Positions 35,011 through 46,064 of a stretch of DNA of 64,000 nucleotides are shown piece by piece. The DNA is from Morinoia aosen (taxonomy: Eukaryota > Arthropoda > Malacostraca > Amphipoda > Talitridae): the NCBI GenBank assembly GCA_030386875.1, contig CM059564.1, positions 48,504,075 to 48,568,074 on the forward strand. Direction: 5' to 3'. The notes beneath the pieces are model-generated. The model did no database searches. It saw nothing but the letters and a program-made list of their open reading frames with translations, and had not been told where the DNA came from. Numbering within the stretch: the first letter of the stretch is position 1; each line of letters starts with the position of its first letter. The position numbers and the translations under genes were made by a program.

Positions 35011-36585
35011 TATGGTAAACTGGTTTTGGGTATATGAGCTCAGCACATATCGGGAGTAAAAAGGAAAATGAAAATAACAGCGCCATTCTTGAAATCATTC
35101 TCGAATAAAGAAAAGAGAGTGTTCTCATAAAATCAAAGCGCTCATTTTAATCTAGAGCGTGTATTACAGTGTTGTATAAACTGCGTAGAGAAAATATGAG
35201 ACACTCAGATGGTTTTATCATTCGAGCAGACTCGAATTAAACGAAATGCAGGTGTAATTCTTTTGAGAATCACTGAAAATCGCTTGCAAATATTTACATA
35301 CATAATATCAATTGAATTTTATTGAAAAATAAATTCCCAGAGAGAAAATACGCCATAATCAAATTATTTGTAATTAAAATGTTAATACGACATATGAAGT
35401 AACTTATAATTGTAATAAATGAAAATAATTTTAAATAAGCGTTAGTTATACTTGCACAGAAATATTTCATCAGTACAGCACATACATGACAATGAGGAAA
35501 TTATATGATTTCCAAAGTTCACAATACACATTTATAAGTTATTCGCATGAACCAATCATTTTCTTCTCCAAACAATTCTATTCAGCAAACCTGGGGTATT
35601 ACTTCATTATATTCGCTCGAGTGATAGAAAACTCAGGAAGGTCTTTGCTCAAGACGACAAATTCTTCTAAATTTGATAACTACGAGCCGTAAATGTTTTT
35701 CTCCCAAATTATTTGACGAAACGAGTTTACGTTACAGTGAATGCCATTTTTTTCAGTTGATCTGATCTCTACCGGAACAAAGCTTCCTCATCGCAGGAAA
35801 CTTGGTAACTTTGAAGAAAATTTTAACTGCATAGCGATTTCGAAGAAGAAAATTAAGGCGGTATACCAGGAATTAAATTAATTCATAATTTTGAGCACTG
35901 CTTCAGAATGAGCCGCGCATGAATGTCACAATAATATTCTGTCATTTTCAAATTTTAGTTTTTGTCCCACCACAGCAGGCACAGATGCGTAAGCATCCAA
36001 GAAATTAGATGAGTTCGTTTGGAAAATTTAGATTTAAGAGCCTTTGGTCTAATGCTTGCTTTCATTCAGGGCAGGTAAAAATCGTCGAATTTCTAGTAAC
36101 AAATTTTCAAATTTTCTGAAAAGTGTTTTCGATACATTTTTCGAAATTACTTTTTAAAATGAGATCCCTTTCAAAACGAGGCTCGTTCTCGTTCTCACTG
36201 CTAACTTTTTCATCTGCAGCTACCATGGAGCATAGAACGCTTAGAGTAGAGTCAATCTGGAAATACATTTTGTTTGTAATTGACATATCAAATCTGTTAG
36301 CCCACTCTGTAATATACCTGGATGCATAATATCCACATCAATTAAATGAGTCTAAATGCATAATTCATAAGGTTTTTATACTTCATCACGATGAAAAACT
36401 TCCAAAGTAGAATTACCGTTAAACAATAACCAATTTTGAGGGTTTTGATGTTCATATGCTAAAATTGTTGGGACTGAAGCCGTTTGAGATTAATCAATTT
36501 GAGCCGATTAATATCAATTTGCTAGATGAGATCACGTGCTCAGCAAGTTTGATTCAAACGGAAAATGCTGGCATTCCACGAATTT

Positions 36586-36591
36586 TTTATT
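36586..36591 (-). terminator. Poly(A) signal of the minus-strand zinc-finger caspase
   Basis: AATAAA on the minus strand, 73 bp beyond the stop codon at 36664. Confidence 0.7.
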
Positions 36592-36663
36592 GTATCGAAA
36601 GTCATGTTGATGTGAGGTGTCAGCACAAATGAGAACTTAGAAAAATTATGTATTGCTAGGCAT

Positions 36664-37398
36664 TCACAGAAAAAAGAATTCCCAGAAGTCAATTGGCTGG
36701 ACAGAAGCAGTCGTTCCCCCTTTTTCCTGCATTAGTTTTGAAGTTAAGTGTATAATTTTAATCAAGTTGGACTGGCAAGCGTGCTGCTCCAGAATTTCAC
36801 AGAGAGACTCAACAAATAAAGTACCAAAGTTCACATGTCTCTTAGCCTGGAAGTCTGGCAAGGCAGCATGTACGAGAGCGAGGTCTTTTGGAGCTTCAGA
36901 TTGCTCTGTGCCAAGACCATCAGACCGAATGTTTGCCTGTTCCATCGCCCCCCTGCAGTAATTAAACATTAAAATTTTAGGTTTACCCGCTAAACATCTG
37001 GCTGCAGAGTTGGTCAATCTCATGTACAATTCCTGAATTTGTATGAACGAATCTTCGGTCTGGAAGTAGTCAGGAGTATTTCCGTGGCTCAAGAAAAACG
37101 CTACGAAAGCGCTGTAGCAAGATGCAGCCTGGATGGCACTTTGAAAATGTTGCAGAGTTTGATCTCTCGAGTTATCACGGAACAGGACCACATGGTAATT
37201 CATTTGCTGGAAAACTGATGCCAAATTAGTTTCGTCAACTTCTGCTCCGATTCTTGGTCTTGGTGTGCCCTTGAACGTGTAATTGAAAATTACCACAAGT
37301 CCTTTGGGTGATGTGGTGAGACGGTATGCGTCGGCGGGTCTGTTGTAAATGACCCTGGTGTTCACTCGGAACTGTTTTGGGCCGAAGTCGTCCGAAGC
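36664..37398 (-). CDS. Caspase-domain exon of the minus-strand fusion
   Basis: 244 codons plus stop hold the whole C14 domain, p20 and p10 regions together. Catalytic His (FFLSHG) and Cys (NYCRG) are present, with 42 residues between them. The segment after the Cys (ANIRSDGLGTEQSEAPKD) is the interdomain linker; the Asp in RSDG is a possible processing site (inference). It aligns without large gaps to the exon at 49349-50092. Confidence 0.9.
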   Translation of the reverse strand, partial: ASDDFGPKQFRVNTRVIYNRPADAYRLTTSPKGLVVIFNYTFKGTPRPRIGAEVDETNLASVFQQMNYHVVLFRDNSRDQTLQHFQSAIQAASCYSAFVAFFLSHGNTPDYFQTEDSFIQIQELYMRLTNSAARCLAGKPKILMFNYCRGAMEQANIRSDGLGTEQSEAPKDLALVHAALPDFQAKRHVNFGTLFVESLCEILEQHACQSNLIKIIHLTSKLMQEKGGTTASVQPIDFWEFFFL

Positions 37399-40300
37399 CT
37401 GCAAGGTAAGGAAGCGTCTAAGTTTAACATCATGAGGTATCTCAAAAAAATGAAGCTGGTCACCGTAAGTTAGCGCGGCATCTAAGTTGAACATCATGAG
37501 GTATCTCAAAAAAATGGAGCTGGTCACCGTAAGTTAGTGCGACAATTAGAAATTGGTGTTTCATTTAACTAGTAAAATTTTGTCTAGCTCGAACGTGGGT
37601 GTGTTGTTAAATATACTTAGATTGTATTGAGCCAAAAAATAACATGCCGCAAATATGCTTCATTCTTCCATATTCTGGGGTATGAACAAGGTGCTAATGT
37701 CAAATGTTCACATATGGAACATAAAATAATAAATAAACGTTATTGAAAGAAGAATGTTTGAATTCAAGAACTGTTTTAGGCATGTTACACGAATATGGCA
37801 TGAACTTACACGAATATGGCATGTTTCATGCTATATTTGTGTTTTATGTGTAAATTTTATAACACATGTTTTATGGCGTGTTTCAAACCCACTTTTGGAA
37901 AAACGATTCAGCGTTCACTAACCCCATACAAAGTACGCAATGTAAAGATTACTGAGTTGTGAGTCGTGATGCACTTGGGTACATTGATGGTGTGTGGGGT
38001 GCACAGTCACACCGGCAACGTTGTTTATCTTGTCGATTATGGTAAATGTGGTGCAAAATGTCATGGGTATTAGCATTTATTTTAGAGACTCGAAGTTTAA
38101 CTTTCATTCGGTATAACTGAACAATGATGGTTTCAATTTGGTCTAGGACCACATATCGTCTGAATGTTTATTTTCGTTTGTGTGTCCGCAATTTGATTCG
38201 ACTGAGCTTCGGCAATGGAAATAAATTTCAACCACATTCAGTAACCGACAGTTCTTAGTGATTGTGATTGAATTGGCCAAATCTTAAATGTTAATGGGGT
38301 CTGCTGAAAGTTCTCAAGAAGAAAGCATGCATGCCGAAACAGAGAAAATCTTCTTACATCTATGATATCGATTACATAACGCGAAAAATTTCGGTTTGTC
38401 GTCCACATCTTCAGGTTTTAATATTTTGCATTCATATCAGGTAACAAACTTCATCAAGATTTGTAAAGTTATATGAACGTTTTCTATTTCAGAATGGCTA
38501 GACACTCTCGATTACTTAACATGCTGAAATTCATAGGTGATGTCTTTGTTCGAATTCATAAATGCATTCATATTTGACATACGTAATTGATCTTTAAGGA
38601 AAAATTCATTGTCCAGTTACTTCTCTATGAAATGCTCACAATCGCTCCAATTCTGAGAAAAGCAATGTAACACTCATCCCACGCACGGTATTTGTTCAGA
38701 AAATCGTCATCCTTTCGAGAAAGTGAGCGAATTTTTTCTCTCGAATTAGCATTATTTTTACAAGGTGACTGCATCGCAGTTGAACTGTTTTGACTCACAG
38801 TGCGTGCCAGTGAACTGTTGCCAGGGGGATAAGGAGCTAGCTGACTGGAGGCAGGGATGTCATTCGCTGCTCGCCGCTGAGGGGAAAAAGAACTTTAAAT
38901 TTAAACAATTTTAAAATTGTTTAAATTTAAAGGTCTCGGAATTGGTGAGACAACCATTGCAAATGGTAGAGAGACAAATAGTAATGATTTCTGAAATAAA
39001 TTATGGTCTGAACTTGAAACCCAAGAACTATTTTTTCTTTCAACACGTATTTACACAATCTATATTGTGTATATACAAAACTAAAATAGCAAGGAAGGAC
39101 ACTGAATTTAGAAAATCTGAAAAGACATGCGAAAAAGGGCTAATGTTAGTCAAATGCTCACTTGGTAATCAAAAAATACAGAAGCTAATTATCTTCTCCT
39201 CAAGGTCACATGAGTACCAAATAAAATTTGCAGACGAATGATCAGCTCCATAAATTTTGAATGATGTACAGCGTACTAGTGGGTGAAAATTGAGATCTTA
39301 CAAGGAATTAAATTTCAGACAGCCTTCAATGTTTACTCACAATTGTATATCCATATATCTAATTAAATGGATGAAATGATAATCGATGACTTTTTTATTG
39401 AAGAACAGTGGATGGACAGAATTCAGGCTGCAGACATGAAGCCATGAAGCACTTACTATGGACGGAGGCTGTACCGCTGAGATGGCGGCCTCCTGTTGAG
39501 GACAGCCAAGTTAAACGAATGAAAATCGAAATATAAAATACTCATCGTTGAATAGATTTCTTTAGAATTCTAATTATTATTTCACTGTTCTTTGAAAGAA
39601 ATTTACTAAAGCGAGACTTCTTGAAGTTGGCATGAGTAGAGAAAATTTTTTCACAATCATAGTATGCCAATGTTAGTAATCGTGAGGCTTTTGAATACTT
39701 TTTCATGTAGGTGGAATATGGTAAGACTATTGTCTTAATTCACTCTACATATACATATCTGCTGCAAAACAATGTCAGAAGCGTTTTATTTTTAGATCAC
39801 ATTGCGAGTTAAGGTTAGCTGTGACAACTCTTTGACACAAACAACATTTTCATTACCGTGACTTTTTTGCGGTGTGAGTTCCCTTGGAGGTGCTGCTGCA
39901 GAGGTACGTCGCCGGTCATGCTGCTGTTGCACAGCGTGCACACGAATTTCTTTATGCCGTATTCATCAATAACCTGCAAATTGTTTTATTAGTCCAGTGG
40001 AAAAAACTCATGCAGACAAGTTATAAGTAGTACGAACTGGTCATGGTTTATCAATAACTTGCAAATTGTTTCATTAGTACAGCGGAAAATATCCATGCAG
40101 TCAAATTATAAATGGTTCAAACTAGTGATGGTTTTCACACATACTCTATTTATGAACAACGAAGGAGACAACGGATAATGCTTGCTGAAAAAAACGATTC
40201 CCAGTATTGGTCTCTCACATTTCTGAGAATTGCCATGTCGTTACTGATGGTCACAGTTTGAATTCTCTGCTATCAAACATAGAATTCATTTGTTCAAATC

Positions 40301-42081
40301 TTTCAACTCACTAAATTTAAAGTTTATCAACTAACATTTGAATTATTATGTTGATATTCTTTGAAAACTTCAATTTACTAGTTCAAACTGTAAAGTATAA
40401 GGCACTAAGTTTCAAGCACCACTCTTCAGCGTGGGATCAATGTACGCTATTTTCCATGAATGCAGGACATTTCTTTTAGGTCGATAATTTTTTATAAGAG
40501 TCTTCGGCAAGTCAGTAGTTGATCACCTTCCCTGCAAGTTTAATACCGAAATGACACAAACTTTCCTCTCACACGAAAAGTAATTCAAGATAAAAAGGTG
40601 TTTGGTCGGCATAGCTTAGGAAAAAATTATTAGTTACTTCACATATTTTTAGGTTCTCAGTTCAAATGTCTCAGTTTTTACCTGGATGGTACCGTTGCTC
40701 AAGGCGGCCTGGAGATCTCGTGGCAACACATCAGAGTTATCGGAAGTGATGCGTGAGGGCTGCGGCTGCGAAGGGGGTGACGTAGAGTGTTGCGCTGCTT
40801 GCTGGATATGCTTCTTACTCTTCAGGTGATCGAGCACGGGAACTTCGCCACTGAGAGAAATGCCGCATTGTACGCAGTGCAAGTTTGATCCCGACACTCT
40901 GATGATGTTTATCTTATGAGCCTGTCTTAGGATTCCTGGGAGGCCCGAGTACAAGGACGGGTATCGTGAGGGATTTTGCATCATTTGAAAAAATACTTTA
41001 TTCTTGTGGGGGGTTCCGTTGATGTGCTGGAGAGGTTGTTGGCCCAAGCTTTGCTGGCACACATTGCAGCTGTACTCCAGCCCCGACTGGGACAGCTCAC
41101 CACTTCTCACGTGCTTCTTGATCTGCTGCTGCAAAAGAGATTGAACAACACTTCATTTAACACGTTGACTACGTATTGGTACATAAGTGCACCACTAGGT
41201 TAATTGCTTATTTTAGTACTGGTATGAACGAATAACGTTCAAGCTATTTTAAAACCTTTAACGAAAAATGTTTAGCATTCAAGGTAACATGTTATCGTGC
41301 TATTGTATTTTTCATACTTCTTAGAAAGGTTAAACCTGTATTCAATCAGTAAAAATGTTTTTTAAAACGTTTTTTTCAATCTAGCCAAATCTACCGTAGA
41401 AGCCGCGCCAACGTAGTTGACGTCTTAAACAACAAAAAGCTAATCAAAGTTATTAATAAAACACTAAGAGTCCATCTTTTGTGTACTTGTTCTTTAAAAA
41501 GTATTATTTTCCGACATCATTTTTTGAAAGCTTAAAAGATTTTCACTGCAACGTAAAAGACCGAAGAAAACTTCATTTAGAGGGAAGAGTCAATTTTTAG
41601 TGTCCTTGTTCTTTGAAAAGACCTATTTCCTGTCATTTATTGAAAAGCGTTAAAGTTTTTACCACAGCTTTTTTAAACGGAATGCAGTATTTTCGCAAAA
41701 TCTAGGGAACGATTAAGTTCATATTCAACTTTTAGTTCTCAATTTTCCTGCCTAACGTATATTAGGTGAGCCATAGTTAATTTCTTTACGGTCAGTAGAT
41801 AATGTTGAAATAAGCAAACGCTTTATTTTATTTCCCGCAAAATCCGTACAGAAAATTTAAACATTTCATCTTAACCATTACTCTTTGTGAAGTGAACTGA
41901 AATTCTTCGGTTAAGATAAAAATTTACCTTAGTATAATATACAGCAGTCTGTGGTTGTCATCTCCGTATAGCGTTAGCACTCACTTTCTTAGTCTCTAAA
42001 TACTTCATAAAATCATGATTAGTTTTCACTAAAGTTAAAAATTTGTTTTAGAAAACAAGTTATGCTCACCTTATTACTCAT
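36664..42081 (-). CDS. Zinc finger-caspase fusion protein (minus-strand paralogue)
   Basis: About 474 residues. Exons in transcript order: 42081-42070 (ATG AGT AAT AAG, tentative), 41128-40682, 39973-39857, 39492-39457, 38876-38799, 37398-36664. All introns are phase 0. Three U1/JAZ-type C2H2 fingers: C25/C28/H39/H45 (C-x2-C-x10-H-x5-H), C89/C92/H105/H111 and C165/C168/H181/H187 (both x12). A short linker then leads to a caspase (C14) domain from about residue 231, with RIGAEVDETNL (S1 Arg region), catalytic His in FFLSHG (H335), catalytic Cys in NYCRG (C378), and AKR (R417) before GTLFVESLC. No CARD or DED is present. In known caspases the pentapeptide begins with Gln; here it is Asn. Partner and substrate are unknown. 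The first 12-bp exon was chosen because its frame, donor (gtgagc) and similarity to the paralogue's MNATLEKHVRSG fit; it is the least certain part. Confidence 0.88.
37417..37537 (-). repeat. Tandem duplication upstream of the caspase-exon acceptor
   Basis: Two copies offset by 64 bp (tctaagtt.aacatcatgag ... ctggtcaccgtaagttag), starting 19 bp from the acceptor at 37398. The open frame that runs through it into the exon is intronic. Confidence 0.9.
39857..39973 (-). CDS. Third zinc-finger exon of the minus-strand fusion
   Basis: 39 codons, phase 0 at both ends. Encodes one complete C-x2-C-x12-H-x5-H finger (CTLC ... QHLQGNSHRKK). The symmetric exon could be skipped or duplicated without a frameshift. 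It is homologous to 47266-47373 of the plus-strand gene. Confidence 0.88.
39966..40133 (-). repeat. 84-bp tandem duplication spanning the acceptor of the third-finger exon
   Basis: Copy 1 (39966-40049) contains the acceptor and the first 8 bp of the exon (plus strand tcaataac|ctgcaaattg). Copy 2 (40050-40133) repeats it with the acceptor cag changed to caag. Confidence 0.87.
41465..41680 (-). repeat. Diverged tandem duplication in intron 1 of the minus-strand caspase
   Basis: Two copies of about 120 bp share aagagtc, cttgttcttt.aaaag and a ttgaaa.gc.t.aaag block. No coding sequence. Confidence 0.65.
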
Positions 42082-44775
42082 TTGGGTAAATAAGCTTTGT
42101 GTGAAATACTTTGTGAATTTCTTTATAAAATAATTGTTGCATTGATGTGCTGAAGTAGCATTATAATGTTGAAGATATTTTGAACACATCACAGTGAGTA
42201 ACAATTTTGCAAAAACTATAGATATTCATATTAGTTAATGGAACGTCATCAGTAAATTCTTGCTGGATTGAGAACCTTGAACTGAGTAGAATTTTTTTTC
42301 ATTTGTTGTAATTAACATGGGATGAAAGTTTGACAGAGTTCTCGGCTTATTATTATTGACACGTAATGAAAGTTCAGCCCAGACTTCCTAATTTATTATT
42401 ACTCTCATGAGCTGAAAATTTCATCATTGACTGTGCTTAGTTCGTAGAAGCCTTATTTCGTTCGTAGAAGCCTGTGCCTTATTTATTTGTCCTTATATGG
42501 TGACTTTTTACCTCACTTTTATGTCCTTATATGGTTACGGGTTCTTACCTCACTTCTATGTCCTTATATGGTTACGGGCTCTTACCTCACTCATGTTATT
42601 TTTCGCTTCAGGTGGGCGAAAGCGTGAAATACGAAGTCGACTCGAAGAAGCTCCTTACTGTCTGCAGTAAAAGATTTCTCTTATCTGGTCATAAGCCTTG
42701 AGGCTCCGTTGCCCACCACGTCAAGAAAAACACAACTTTCGAGTGATGGATCAATTTAAACAGGCATCAGAGCTTAGTTTGTTGGCCGAACTACGATTTT
42801 ATGACTAATTCTGCCCGTAAATCAATGTTGAATTCGTTCTTTGGGGAAAAAACATTATTTCTCAATCACCGAGTACAACTTCGAATTCAAAACGATTGAC
42901 CGTAAGTTATTAATTACACACTAACTTTAACAAGGCACCCTGCGTGGTCGACAGCAGTCTCGGCTGACTGTTGTGAAGTGACTGCTGCAGATCTCACTAT
43001 ATTGCAGGCCGTATCGCATGTTATCAGCAGCTGATCAACGAAATGCAGGCTAATTACCATCGAAGTTTTTCAACGACGTAACGATAGCGTTACTTGTTCT
43101 TGTTCGCAATGAGACGTAATTTTTGCGCATGGTCGTAAATTACAATAGTGTGAATCTGAATGAACATCAATCAATCAAATAAAGTTTCTTATTATGAATT
43201 GATTCACGGATTGGTGTCGAGTGTTCCAGTTTATTCTCTAACTAACTTAGACACTTTCGTACGACCTCGTTAGCACAAGCTCGACATGATGGCATCAGCT
43301 CTTGTGCAGACGACGGAGACTTTCTGATCTTTTACTCAAACTAAAAAAATTATAATTCGTGTCTGACGTGCTGCAACAATTGACTGCCTCATGTAACAGG
43401 AGGTGTAGAAGGCGTGTCATCTCACCACAAAGTGTGCCTTGTGGCGCACCGAACTTCGTAACGCGGACTGACCGACGTCCATCGAGGCCCTAACTAATTT
43501 TGGTGCTGCTAAAGCGTGAGGTCTACCGCCATATATCGCCTACCAAATGACTGGAATAGATAATTGAACATTCTAATTACAACACATTAAAGGAAGAAAT
43601 GTAAAATTAAACCTGTTATGAAATATTTCCTAGATCCTACCTCTAATAGCCAGAGGTAGATATCATGCTATAGTGTGATTGACCTCACGCTATAGTACAA
43701 GCTAGAGGTAGATCTCATGCTATAGTGTCGTAGACCTCACGCGATAGCAGCACAATAATTTTATTCTACGTAGCACATGTCTTTAAACCTAAGATACGGC
43801 TAAAATAGAGAAACTGCTTCTGAGATCGCGGTAGAAAGTCATTATACTTGTACATCCGACCTTACCAATGCTTTTGGTCCATTAACAGAAAACAACCTTC
43901 ACTAGTACTAGCCATATTTAGATCAATAAAAAGCAAAGCGAAAATCGCTGCACGTAAAGTCATTTTTATTAAAAATGATCAAATAAAACTGAACGTTTCG
44001 GACTAACAGTCCATTTTCAGCAAAATCTGTGTAAAACAAAACTAAAAGAAGAAGAATTAAGTCGCTAATGATGTAATAATAAAAAATTTGAACTTTGTAA
44101 GCAGAAGTATCAATACTGGAGTTATTTTACATGTTTGGATCAGGAGGTAGTGTATCAGTCCGTCGCAGTATTTATTAATGAAAGATATGTGACACATAAT
44201 ACTTATACCGAAAACATTTAATTATTAAGGGGCTTGGATCTGTGTTGCAATTTCAGTCCAAAATAAAATTTGTCAGAAACGTCACGGCAAAGAAATACAA
44301 ATAGTAAAACTATGAAAAATTTGTAACTATGCACATTCTTCTATTTATTTCATAAAAAGTTCAAGTTCACTGACACAGTTTCTCCTTTCTAAAATATCCT
44401 ACAGGAATTAGCGGATCCGTTCGAAAAAGTCGGTTAAATTTAATTAAAAATAAACTAGAAATTGAAACAGAAATGTGAGCTCGTTATGCAGAGTTCCAGT
44501 CTCCACTTGAGAACGTGTAGAAGCATTGAAAAATTTGCAGGGTAATCTGCAGGAAACAGTACATAAATTTGTCCCAACATGGAATAAAAGAATGAATAAA
44601 TACACTTCGTGAGCATAAAAATGCTCTGAAGCATTGTTTTTCAAACCGAACAGGTATTTCAGAGCGGAATGTGCCCCCGTGGAAAAACGTACAATATCCA
44701 GTATTGGAAAGAGTTGAGAAAAATTTACGTGACATTCAATTTAAGAGAGATGAAGCAGCGCATGTGATCGATGGC
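42082..44775. other. Divergent intergenic region between the two zinc-finger caspases
   Basis: No gene seen. Contains about three 36-bp tandem units at 42490-42600 (cttatatggttacgg, cttacctcact), whose minus-strand reading carries gtgag|gtaagag donor-like motifs. A two-copy repeat of about 58 bp lies at 43665-43750 (agaggtagat.tcatgctatag). Promoter elements and non-coding 5' exons of both genes probably lie here. Confidence 0.5.
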
Positions 44776-44951
44776 CCAATGCTTGAATTGTCGGACTCAG
44801 AACACGGCCGCTTATTGGTCATTTGATGGTACATTGCAATCAGCTCACGCCCTCTGATTGGTCAGGTTTGGTGGGGCTGCTGGTGCTATCATGGGCTATC
44901 AGGAGCGGTATCAGAGAGAGCCAGCGCTATCAGTTCATGGCTCGCTCAGTG
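44776..44951 (+). promoter_or_regulatory. Candidate promoter of the plus-strand zinc-finger caspase
   Basis: GC-richer island in AT-rich DNA with three CCAAT-type boxes (44776-44780 ccaat; ATTGG at 44814-44818 and 44857-44861). An arthropod-like initiator TCAGTG at 44946-44951 lies about 380 bp before the start codon. Inferred from motif content only. Confidence 0.4.
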
Positions 44952-45326
44952 TAGCCGCAGCTCCACCTCATATACATCACTTGTGCATGTGATGAAGGAT
45001 TCAACACTCAAAAGTGTTTCAGTACCGACATAAGTTCGTTTCGAATATTCTATTTTGTCAAGAAATATTTACGCGTGAACTCAGTGTTTCGGAGATTTTA
45101 TAGAAAATTCATACTGATTTTTTTCTGTTTGCATATCGCACATTTCTTTTGTAAATTTGTTCCCTATTAAATATACCTCAGAAAAAATCTCACAATGGCA
45201 TCAACAAAACTTTTGTGAATTTTAAATACCTACAAAAAACAGTTTCCAATTAATGAAATGATTTGAAAGAACTCCCTCTTTGCTCTACACAATTGTCTGG
45301 AAACGGAACTTAGAAAAGCCCCAGAA

Positions 45327-46064
45327 ATGAATGCCACTCTTGAAAAACACGTGCGCTCAGGAGAAATAAGGTACTCACAGACCACGGGGTACCACTGCAA
45401 CGTCTGTGACGTACCTCTGGATGCTCAACCGCTGCCGCATCTCAGCGGCACTCAACATAAAAACAAAGCTTTTTTTATTGCTCTTCGCCGCCCAGGCGAG
45501 TACCCAGCTCTATATCACGATCTCGATGATGCCGTCCGGGAAGCAGTGCAGGATAATATTATTGAAGTGCACGATTTAAATATCAAATGTCTTTCTTGTG
45601 GAATTTCTCTTTCTGGAGAAAAACCTCTTAAAGACCACCTCAAAAGTTCGGGTCACCTCAAGAAAACAGACGTTATGAAGCTTTCTAGGGGCATGGAAAA
45701 TTTAAAAACTGGCTCATCTGGTGGAAATTCCGGGAATCCAATTCAAAATAAGAATGAGAAAAAGAAACAAAGCACAGGAGTATCGCCATTCGTTCAGCCG
45801 GGGAACTCACCATCTGAAAACCTCGTTGAGTTCACCAAAAACCAGCAAACCAGATTCGATGTGTTCCCTCCTGAGAGTGGCGTTCGTAAGGACCCCGATC
45901 CTGCTCCACAGCCCAGGCTGGGAGCATGGGACCAAGCGGCAGTGAGAACACCCGAACCTGCAATATCGTCAGCACAGGCTGTGGCGCGGCACTTTCCAGC
46001 ATTGCAGGATGATTCCGTGGAAGAGAAGGCCATACAGTCCGAAGTGGCAGCAGGGCATATTGAA
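45327..46064 (+). CDS. Exon 1 of the plus-strand fusion: start codon and zinc fingers 1-2
   Basis: 246 codons from ATG 45327. The first in-frame ATG gives MNATLEKHVRSGE, matching KKHVRSGE of the paralogue, so this start is well supported. An upstream purine-rich cccagaa precedes it. Fingers 1 and 2 are in this single exon; the rest is a low-complexity linker ending EVAAGHIE|gtaagc. Confidence 0.9.

Larger units (their letters stand above)
30311..36585. other. Intergenic region between gene 2 and the caspase pair
   Basis: No protein domain or RNA gene recognised. AT-rich with short fortuitous frames. It contains the tandem repeats listed at 33765-33880 and 34693-35010. Confidence 0.6.

Noticed and set aside
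37399-37527. N-terminal extension of the minus-strand caspase exon
   Set aside because: The frame stays open through a 64-bp duplication, but a good acceptor at 37399-37404 and a matching phase-0 upstream exon show that it is intron.
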